From the NCBI RefSeq assembly GCF_037126465.1, contig NC_088202.1, positions 90,101,629-90,165,628 on the forward strand: a DNA stretch of 64,000 nucleotides, in the 5' to 3' direction. The notes beneath the pieces were generated by a model. It was not told where the DNA came from and made no database searches. It saw only the letters and a list, made by a program, of their open reading frames with translations. Of the stretch, positions 55,501 to 64,000 are shown piece after piece (the stretch's first letter is position 1; every line of letters begins with the position of its first letter). The DNA is from Ornithodoros turicata. Taxonomy: Eukaryota > Arthropoda > Arachnida > Ixodida > Argasidae. The translations under genes and the position numbers were made by a program.

Positions 55501-58500
55501 TACGCCTATGTCACACGGGTGAACGAAGGCTTGAGACTAAAGGTCTTGTATTTTGTGCCCCCACAAAAAGGAAATTCCCAGACTGTGCAGGTAAATGTGC
55601 GCTGCCTCGTTGGACACGTTATACAATGTATAACAATCTTTGCACCAGAAAATCCCAAATATGTACAATGGAGAATGTGTGTTATACACTGAAAAACATG
55701 GTATGTGTGAGCATCTGTTTTGCACCAGAAAGCATGTCCCACCTACCATTTACCATGTTCTGCAGGAGAAGTGGCTTTCCAGTAAAAAAATTGGAAAATT
55801 ATGGGGCCAACGCTATTGATCCTAGGAGAACTTGTGCCATAACTTCAAAGCGCTTTGATCAATTTTTATTAGGGGTGTGCGAATCCGAATATTTTAAGTC
55901 GAATCCAATATCGCATTGAATGGGGGGGACAATTTCGAATACCGAATCGAATATCAAATATTCCTGCAAAATTTACAATGTGACTTTTCCACTAAAAGTT
56001 TCCATTTTGTATCACATGGCTTTAGTTCAATATTTCGGGCATTAACTGTCACAAGAGACATGCCATTCTTCCGTTTAAAGCCCCTACTCTTTTAATTTTA
56101 CATGAGAGTGCTTCCTGCTTTCCAGGTGAGCCTACACTTACTGGAGTACTGGAGTGGTTACCTTAATTTCAAAATTTTATGTCAGGCAGTAGCACGTTAC
56201 ACGGATGAGGCTGTAATTGCTTCAGACAACCACAGGCCATTTGTGAAACAAACGAATTGGCATCCTGCCTCAGCTTTGCCATGAACACCCTTTAGTTTCT
56301 TTGCACTCGCTATAGGAAGTTGCACTACTGAAATTTCAGACGTAAAGGACATCTTTAAGACACCCTTCTTGTTCGTGGGCTGTAGTCATTATTTGAGAGT
56401 TCTAACTTTTTAAAGGCAACCTCACAGACATCAAATCAAAGTCCCTCATCGGCACCGCTAAACTGCATGTGGGAGGGTCGCCACCCCTTCCACAGACGAT
56501 GTCTACAAAACTAACTTTGGATAACGTTATCTCAAACGAAACACCGTCCCGCCTGTGTTGGTCCTGCAACCAGGGCAATTTCGTAAAGCAAGCTTCACCT
56601 CATGCACGGAGGCATCAGGTGAAGCCCACTTTCGGGTTGTGTCGTTCATATTCGTGAAATAGTCGAATATTCGAAAATTCGAATATTGAATATTGGATTC
56701 GCGAATCGAATAGTTCGAGCGTTTGATATTCGAATTCGAGAACTCGAATATTTGCACACCCCTAATTTTTATTAGTTTCAAACTCTCAATGTGAAGTTTT
56801 TTTTTTTCTCCAGAAAACCCTATTCCATTACAAGATATTCCCTACAACTGTGTTATAGCCTAAGAAAATTGTGAAAACCATAGTTTTGTGATGCTGAAAT
56901 TGTCGGCCAAGCTCTGTTCTCAGCAAAGAGAATCTCCACAAATGGCGCATCTTCTCCAGGTAAGCACCATCCACAACTGACGCCACCATTCATTCTTTAA
57001 AACTCTGGCCAACAGCAAATATCAGTTCCGCTTCTGTTAATTTACCTTAAGTACAATATTTAAAGAGTGAATGGTGGCACCAGTTGTAGATGGTGGCTGT
57101 CTTTGGGGGAAGATATTGCTAGAGCTACCATTGTTTGTGATACTATTTCTTTCAACCTCCCACATTTTCTATTCTCTTAATTACAGGACTCAACAGTTGC
57201 TCTCAACAGAGAAGTGGATTTGTACAGGGAAACATGTCCAGCTTGTACTACTCTCAACCACCATGCCAGAATGGTGGTAGCATCGGGGGAGGGCTTTCTG
57301 GGCTATCTTATGGTGGCCTCAAGGTCACAGACCTCATGTCCCTCAACAGAATTTTGAGGCAGAACATTTCTGGCACTCCAAGTGCATGTTCTGGCTATAG
57401 GGCTATTAGATCTGCATCGCCTCCCTTGTCTTACAGGTATAGAATGCTTCATGCCATGCTGTTCAATATGTGGTTCTTTGTGGTAGCAAAAATTACATAG
57501 ATCAAATGCTCCATACAGTTGATGTGTACATTGATGCATCTACAATTTGAATGGTGTTCAAGAAAGAACACACTACTCCCTTCTTCGACAGGCACAATCA
57601 TCGCAAAGAAAGCAATATACTTACCAATGATGCAACAGAATTGCCCGTGTTGATTCAGGGTGTCCGTGAACATGCAGTTTTGTTGTATAAAATTAAAATG
57701 CTTTTGTGTATCGTATAATGCATTCGCAGTAGAATCTTGATCGTACAAATCATTTTCTGAACCCAGCCGAAACGGCTATTCTTCCCATGTACAGGTCCCG
57801 GCAAGTTTACGGAACACTTGAGCGGTGTATTTTCTCCTTTGTGCGACACCCAACCGGGAGTGGAAATGGGCTTGTTTAATCGTTCAGAGGGGTGAGTGAG
57901 TGCGCTGGTATCGACACACCACGGTAGTTTTGGTATTTGGCTTGAATGTGCTAGAAAGGTGGTTGGAATTTGTGTCGCTGCTGGTGCACTCCACCACCCC
58001 TCTGAACGAGTGAACAAACCCCGCTTCCGTTTGCTGCTAGGGCGTCGCACCGAGGAGAAAATACACCATTCGCATGTTCCGTAAGCTTTTGTGGGGGCCT
58101 GTACAGGGTGTGTGCAGAAAAACTAGCCTCACATTTACGCACATAGTGCGTTTGCTGTTCATCGTACAAAGTTCCGGCGGCACACAAGAACGCATTTATG
58201 CAATGAAAAAAAAAAAATTGTAACCTAACTCTGCATAACAAAAACGTTAGCCAATGCCAACTTCGCTCTGTGCATTTCCAATGCAACACGGCAGTGTAGC
58301 ACTGTTGGGGGTGCCTCCTATGCAGAAACTGAAACTAAATCTGGCACACCTATAGATAGATAAACGCAACTGTGCCGTGACAGCCATGTTGACATCTGCA
58401 TAGGCAATTTGGCACGCACATACAGCTTCATCCAGGGTCTCAACTACAATTTTTTTTTTCTTCCTTGAAAATATAATTCTTGGTCATGTTTGAGGAAAGA

Positions 58501-61500
58501 AAATTATGTACTGCTTGCATACAGTCCTTGCATCATTGTTTCTCCTTCCTCTTTCCCAGTGACCAGGGCAGTCCAACAGTCGAAAGGGGACTTAACTTTG
58601 GCTGTGACATGTTCAAAGAAACACGGAGTCTCTCTCCAGAATCTGACACGAGCGGCATCAGCTGTGGCACAGAACTAAGTAGCATCTCTGATCTGATGGT
58701 GAGTCCTTACATTGCTGAATGGGAAAGTAAATTTTTTACTGCTTATGAATGGAAGGACTGCTTTTATCGCTTTAAGAATGTCTCTTAAACAAGCCCGGTT
58801 CAGTACCATATGAAAGTAAAGCCTTTAAACTAGAGCTGGGCAAATAGGCAAAATTTCCAATATGAATGGAATAGTTTACTCCATTCAAACGGTATTCGCC
58901 ACGAATTTTGTCTATTCGATATTTTCGAATGGTTCTGGACTACGCGGCGGCGGCACCACCACTCCATTGGGACACTTCGGCTTAATCTTCATCATGGTGG
59001 GCTGGTATGTTTGATACGGAAGTCTTCCACTGCTGCAGTGTGGTTCATATGGAGGACGAGCGTATGCTTCACGAGCCACCGGGGGAAGAATGCTATATGG
59101 AAGTACTTTGACTACTCCAAAACTGCCAGAACATGTAAAACATGTGGGGGCAACACTATGCACGCAGACGGGCTCAGCGTCTGGTCTCGTTAACCATTTC
59201 AAGTGGCACAGATCGGCTTTCACAGTTTATGAGAAGGAAGAGTGCAAAGAAACAAATCGGCGAAAAATAACTGACACGATGCAGCCCAAAAATGGACTCC
59301 CTGGGCAAAGGGAAGAGGCATGGAAGAGGCATTAGATGCTAGAATTGCACAAATGGTTGCAACCAACTTGTAGCCTTTCTCCCAGCACAGTTCTCAGCAC
59401 TATCTCCCTGTGCGTGCCACATCAAGTGAGTGTCTCTTCTCTGTGTTGGGAAATATTACGCAGAACTTCACTCGCCTCACGGCATGTACAGCAGCTTGCT
59501 TTCCTGCACGACAACTTGTAGTGCTCATGATACATTCCTATCTAAGTCCACAAGCACAGTTCTGCTACATACCTGAGACTTTGTATCTACACTATATATT
59601 ATTGTAGTCCCTAATTTAAATTGTACACTACAGCTCCCAAAAACATATTCGCAGCTACTACTGTATTCAGCAATAGAGGGAAATATTCATACCAGTATAG
59701 TTCACAAGCTGATCTAGTTTCATAACTGGACAATATGCATTGGATCTTCAGACTCACTGCCAGCATAATTCATCCTGGCAACATAATGCACATGTCAACC
59801 TGAAGTAGAGGAGCCGTGGATGAGTAGTAGCTGTTTGCTGATGGTCATGGCTGTGACAAGGAAAGGATTAACTATTGGAAATGTTCGAATTTTATTCGCA
59901 TTGAAAATTTTGCTATTTTCCCAGCTCTACTTTAAACTGCTTGTGCAGCTTGGGACAATTTTACTAAACACTGTACGGGCGTATTTCAAAGCAGCCTCCT
60001 ATTAGCTAGCAGGAACAGATAAAAAAAAAAAAACTGGTCAGTCTAACCGATCCATCTCTCAGTATGCGTCCGCTCCTGTTTGCTGCTAGGGTGTTGCTCC
60101 AATGGGGAAATGCGATACCCCGATGTTCCAGTGTCTTGGTACTACTTGGCCTAAGTTGCTCTTGTACCATAAAGTAATAGAACCCCCAGTGTTCTGAACT
60201 TTTGTGCCAAGTCGTACCCTTCCTGCTGTCTGTATATATGAAGCATTTGGGCACTACTGCAGCAAATTGGCCAGTGCTACTTAGGACCTAGACCTTTTTT
60301 TCTGCGTCAGGGAATTCTGCAATTTTCTGCTTCAAGTGTGTGCACATGTAAGCTGCTGGAAGTATACAAAAACAATCTTCATCAAGTTATAAAACAAAGG
60401 AAATTTGCCACACATCCGAAATACAGTTCTGGTTAAGCATCAGATGGTACTTGGTGCTGTTTCCCCGCAGTAATGGCTTATGTCCTTAGATGTTGTGCCA
60501 TTAAACATAAAACAAACCTCACAGTAATGGCAGAAAAACAATTCCTGTCTGCATAGAATTCTTCAGTGCAATACTTGTAAACGTGCTGCTTTGTGTTCTT
60601 GTCTCTGAAGTGAGAATGTTCAGCTTTGTCCTTTGCTATGAGAAGGTTGCTAGACAGGATATCACAGATGGGAGCAAAACAATAGTAAAGTATATATGAA
60701 AAGATCATAGTGTTGCTAGCGTGACATAAGTGCTACAAGTTTTTTTTGCTGGGTGGCATGCAAGCCCGAGCCGAAGGTTAATTTCCAGTGCCATATCTGT
60801 TCCTAAAAAAATTGGTTCTACAAAATTCGGTACCATACCTCAGATACATCCAAACTTACAATTACACTAATGAATGTTCCAGTACTGTACAAGCCACGGA
60901 CACACTCGTCTGAAGTCTATTCAGCCTTGGTTAACTCGGTGACTGAGCACTGCAGCAAGCACACAGTTGCAATGCATATATGTATACACGCCCTCTATTT
61001 GAAGCAGTACAAATGGTGGTGCTAGACTGGACTGACCTACCCTGCAGGTCATCACTGCTCCACCTTCGTCGAACAAGATTGCTTTTCACCTGTTCTTGCT
61101 GGGAAAATTCCTATCTCTTAGCACATGTGCACATGCTGCTTTGTTGACCTCTGGGTCACAGCTCCTTAGTTCTTGAACTAAGGTCAAGAGGCTTTCATGA
61201 AACTGCACAGCTCTGAAACTGCTCTTCATAAAGGAAATTTGTAAATCATGGAATGGCTACCCTTGGTGAAGCTTTTGACACTGTGCCATGCATGAAGACA
61301 ATCCCCTTATTTTTCGTAATGGATATTTAATGTTCATTGTGCAGAATGGCTTTTGAGACATATTCCTTTTCAGAATTCCTTGTCATTATCAACAAGCCCT
61401 GGCTCAACATGTCTGCCACCCATCAGCAATCGCCTGGACCTAGACTCCCCACTGAGTTCATCTGTTCCATTTTTTACTGATCAGCGCTGGTCCCCCTCAA

Positions 61501-63220
61501 ATTGCTGCTTTGGACCCACTTACGGTGACATGGACAATATTGAAAAGGCAGCCAAGCTGCACAGGTCCGCTGCATGTAAGCCTTTTGTTTGCAAGACTAT
61601 GTGGTGATCTGTGTTCCACTGATATTTAGTCCTCCGAACTGTAACGGCTTAAAATAGGTCGGTATACACTGTGCTGTTCAATATCTTTCTATATCTATAT
61701 GTACCTGATGTATGTAAGAACAGGCAGAGCCACAGTGTCCTGTAATCTTCAGTTTGCTGTATGCACTATCAGGAGGGAACAGATTGCTCAAAATTGTAGC
61801 TGTTTTATGTGGTTGTCCTATCACTTTACTTAGGGAACCCCCCCTAAAGAATTTAATCCAACCCCCCCCCCCCCCACATGCACACACACACAAAGAAGCA
61901 TGCAGACAAGCCCATGGTTCCTACTGGTCCTTGAAACCCTTCAATATCCTGGAATTTTAAAATGCCATTTTCAAGCTCTGGAAAACCCTGGAATTTTGCA
62001 TCTTTTTCTTATTCTTGTGAAGCTGTTGGTGCAAGTTCTGCTTATCCAGACTCAGAACTACAATTTTCTAACCCCAGTTTCAAAACCCCAGTTCTTGACA
62101 CTCATTGGAAACCAGAAGTGAAAGAAATAAATGGTGCCCTGTGTTGTCAGCCTTCCTTTCTGTCCTATGATCCTTAGCATTCAGGAGTCATCAGTCATGT
62201 TTGTGAACAGGTCACTATTGCGCAGCCCCCATGCATTTTCTCGTGATTCCTGCACCATATAAATTATGAAGTTACCATATAAATATTTTCGAAATGTTGA
62301 AGCCCTCGTCATCAACTGTTTTGCATAACCACCGCAGATCCTTAAAAGTGCCTTGAGACTCTTGAATTTTTGTTCCAAAATTCAGTGGGAACCATGCAAG
62401 CCACGAACAGTTCGCTTGCCAACCATCAGAAAAGCAAACTACAGCTAGCCTTCTACCTGTCATATTTTCTACTAGTGACGCCCGTAATGTAGAAACTGAG
62501 ACTGTAGCATTCCAACTGAAGACTTGCCGTTGCCATGAAAGGACCATCCACATCACTGAGGATGTCTGTCCTCTCCAAGGACAGACCCCCTCCCCCACCA
62601 CCACTATCTGCTTCACTCACTTCAGCTTTGTCCTTAGTTCAGTATCGTAGCACTCTTGGGAAATGGCTGAAGTAACTCTTCAATTGCAGCATTTTCTGAG
62701 GCGACCTGCTGTTGGAGTGGAACGCTCCCTCAGCGCTGCTTACGAAGTGGGTCCTATTCCTGCAAAGTTTTTCTCGGTGGCGTACCCTGGGATATCTCTG
62801 AGCCAGGCCTTGTGGAGGCATTTGCTCCATTTGGTAACATTAAGATCCAATGGCCGACAAAGGAGAAGAACCTGAGCTTCCCACCAAAGGCTGGCTACGT
62901 GTATGTGATCTTCGAAAATGAGAAGCAAGTGAAGACCCTGCTTCAGGCATGCACCCAGGACTATCAGAATGGGGGCAACTGGTACTACAAGATTTCATCA
63001 AGGCGTATGCGGTCCAAAGAAGTGCAGGTGATACCGTGGTCATTGAGTGACAGCAACTATGTGCGCTGCCCATCTCACCGCTTGGATCCTGGCAAGACTG
63101 TCTTTGTTGGGGCTCTACACGGGATGCTAAATGCGGAAGGCTTGGCTCACGTCATGAACGAGCTCTTCGGTGGGGTGTTGTACTCTGGCATTGACACTGA
63201 CAAGTACAAGTATCCTATAG
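52545..63220 (+). CDS. CPEB1: Cytoplasmic polyadenylation element-binding protein 1 (Orb type), partial
   Basis: Six plus-strand exons with joining phases: 52545-52701, 53245-53274 (30 nt), 57187-57436, 58560-58698, 61374-61575 and 62690-63220. They encode an N-terminal region ([13 protein letters not shown] resembles the vertebrate INAILDNSLDF segment), a Gly/Ser-rich linker, [20 protein letters not shown] (vertebrate SPSDSDTSGFSSGSDHLSD) and [23 protein letters not shown]1 follows, with RNP2-like [17 protein letters not shown] and RNP1-like [13 protein letters not shown]. The linker is [19 protein letters not shown], and RRM2 begins at [20 protein letters not shown]. The end of RRM2 and the ZZ-type zinc domain lie outside the window. 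CPEB1/Orb binds U-rich CPE elements in 3' UTRs and controls poly(A) length and translation, mainly in germ cells and neurons. The start codon is unproven (possible M-S-F-P exon at 47650). Introns carry a minisatellite and two hAT-type elements. Confidence 0.92.
55351..55486. repeat. 18-bp GC-rich minisatellite, 7.5 units
   Basis: Unit GAGCATGGCGCGCGGCCA repeats seven times from 55351 plus a partial eighth. The first two units have GCGCAC in place of GCGCGC. The period is six codons, so frames stay open through it on both strands (PEHGAR repeats on plus, PCSGRA repeats on minus). It lies in the CPEB1 intron before exon 57187. Confidence 0.95.
55870..56764. mobile_element. hAT-type MITE, TAGGGGTG family, copy 2
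   Basis: 895 bp with ends TAGGGGTGTGCGAAT and GCACACCCCTA. A perfect 8-bp duplication ATTTTTAT flanks it at 55862-55869 and 56765-56772. It is highly similar to 5314-6210 across its length, which shows a shared family of about 0.9 kb. No transposase. It lies in a CPEB1 intron. Confidence 0.9.
57437..58559. other. CPEB1 intron, no feature recognised
   Basis: A motif around 57873-57900 (aatcgttcagaggggtgagtg) has an inverted relative at about 57990-58015 (cacccctctgaacgagtgaa), suggesting a small old inverted repeat. Nothing else is seen. Confidence 0.3.
58831..59929 (+). mobile_element. Internally deleted hAT transposon
   Basis: 1099 bp with ends TAGAGCTGGGCAAATAGGCA and the mirrored TAGAGCTGGGAAAATAGCAA, flanked by a perfect 8-bp duplication CTTTAAAC (58823-58830, 59930-59937). 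On the plus strand 59090-59270 encodes a BED-type zinc finger region ([19 protein letters not shown], then a histidine pair in VNHFKWH). 59400-59520 encodes a relic of the C-terminal hAT dimerisation block ([17 protein letters not shown]). The catalytic DDE middle is gone. It lies in a CPEB1 intron. Confidence 0.85.
59930..61373. other. CPEB1 intron, no feature recognised
   Basis: No exon, RNA or complete repeat seen between the hAT element and exon 61374. Confidence 0.35.
61576..62689. other. CPEB1 intron with a C run and CA repeat
   Basis: A C run at about 61861-61875 is followed by a (CA)n tract. No complete element was bounded. Remaining sequence unremarkable. Confidence 0.35.
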
Positions 63221-64000
63221 GTAAGGTCCTTTTTGTTTTTAATATATGTAAATTCATTTTTGTGTCAGGACCCTCATTGCCACCAGATACTAACATGGCT
63301 TGGCTCTACAAATTCAGCCCGAACATGGAAAAGTGTTGTTTGGTCTATGCCACTTTGATGCATAGGCAACGTGTTTTCTTCGCCTAGTGGATAGTCGGGA
63401 AGGATTGGCCTACCATACTGAAGGGCCTGTGGAATGTGAATATACCTGCTGGGGAAGGGAGTGATGTTTTACTGATTTTTGGGCAGTTCACTATTTTTCG
63501 CAAAAGCCCTGAAAAAAAAAATTTAATATTGCAGATTTGCGAAGGTTTGTTTCCCATAAAAAAATATGATCATCCGCAACCACTGTTTGAATAAAACAGC
63601 AGATGTCAACCCTGCATAAGAAATGACCTAGGTACGCTTTCCTCATACCTGCAGTCGCTCACACATTGAGAGAAATCAAGCCATTTCCCGACCATACCAT
63701 AATACAAAAAAATCTACGAAGTAAATCTAATCAGTGAATTTCCTTTTCTTTTTTTTGCCACCACACTGAGGCACTGTTCATTTAATGGCTGATGATTCAT
63801 GGCTATGGTGAAGTTCCTTCAAGACCACAAAGTTCTCCTGCAGGTGACAAAAGCAGTTTTGATGATGCATTTTGCTGAAAGCTTAGTTTCACATGGTGCT
63901 GCGCAGACCATGTATTGAAAGGAGACTCCAGCTATTTACCGGATTAGTTCTTTACCACAAAAACTTCTATGCAAAATTACTGCTGCCTCACTATTTCCAA
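63221..64000. other. CPEB1 intron to window end
   Basis: Starts at the gtaagg donor of the RRM exon. The next CPEB1 exon (rest of RRM2) is not visible before the window ends. Confidence 0.5.

Larger units (their letters stand above)
52702..57186. other. CPEB1 introns with repeats
   Basis: Holds the 30-nt exon 53245-53274, the 18-bp minisatellite (55351-55486) and a hAT-type MITE (55870-56764). 53275-55350 otherwise shows nothing I can identify; open frames at 53826-54134 and 54124-54471 lack domains. Confidence 0.4.

Noticed and set aside
55258..55692. 144-codon frame with PEHGAR repeats
   Set aside because: It is a by-product of the 18-bp minisatellite, which is open on both strands.

Overview
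The window looks like a piece of nuclear genome from an arthropod, most likely a chelicerate such as a hard tick. The protein-coding genes are split into short exons by large introns with GT/AG borders. The proteins read by eye as conserved animal families, and most of the remaining DNA is transposon-derived. The tick assignment is an inference from the style of the repeats (tRNA-derived SINEs, many hAT and pogo-like elements, Ty3/gypsy and Penelope-like copies). No species can be named from the sequence alone.

Four host genes are supported. (1) On the plus strand, 3477-18491, there are two internal exons of an unrecognised protein with two PY motifs, separated by an intron of about 14.8 kb packed with transposons. 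(2) On the minus strand, 31480-27025, is GTF2E2, the beta subunit of general transcription factor TFIIE. It has six coding exons whose phases all join, giving 266 aa. (3) On the minus strand, 44884-37174, is HDHD2, a HAD-family phosphatase. It has six coding exons, also fully phase-consistent, giving 268 aa. (4) On the plus strand, from 52545 (or possibly 47650) to 63220 and beyond the window, is a CPEB1/Orb-type translational regulator. Six exons are visible, carrying the N-terminal region, a 30-nt micro-exon, all of RRM1 and the start of RRM2. The rest of RRM2 and the zinc-binding C-terminus lie past the right edge.

Repeat layout from left to right: a truncated copy of a roughly 1-kb TIR element (1-1030); a hAT-type MITE (3786-4655); one copy of a TAGGGGTG-ended hAT family (5314-6210); a pogo/Tigger-like transposon (6316-7562); a decayed Ty3/gypsy copy (7724-11182); a pogo-like element with a second pogo-like element inside it (11513-13902, inner 12062-13573); the 3' part of a second gypsy element with an intact integrase ORF and an extra downstream ORF (14503-16696), bordered by a TA-flanked MITE (16706-17244); a TTAA-flanked MITE (19826-20459); a hAT MITE (22437-22907); a head-to-head Penelope-like palindrome (about 24640-26990); a short LTR-like element in a GTF2E2 intron (29822-30830); a foldback hairpin and the full copy of the roughly 1-kb TIR element between GTF2E2 and HDHD2; a non-LTR retrotransposon in an HDHD2 intron (42745-43985); a long inverted repeat just upstream of HDHD2 (45088-45424); a MITE broken by a second non-LTR element (49684-51335); and, inside CPEB1 introns, an 18-bp minisatellite, a second copy of the TAGGGGTG hAT family and an internally deleted hAT element (58831-59929).

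No prokaryote-style operon, CRISPR array or defence cassette was seen. The host genes are ordinary single-copy eukaryotic genes involved in transcription initiation, phosphatase activity and mRNA translation control. The unusual content is in the mobile elements and inverted repeats. All assignments come from reading the sequence; no database search was run.
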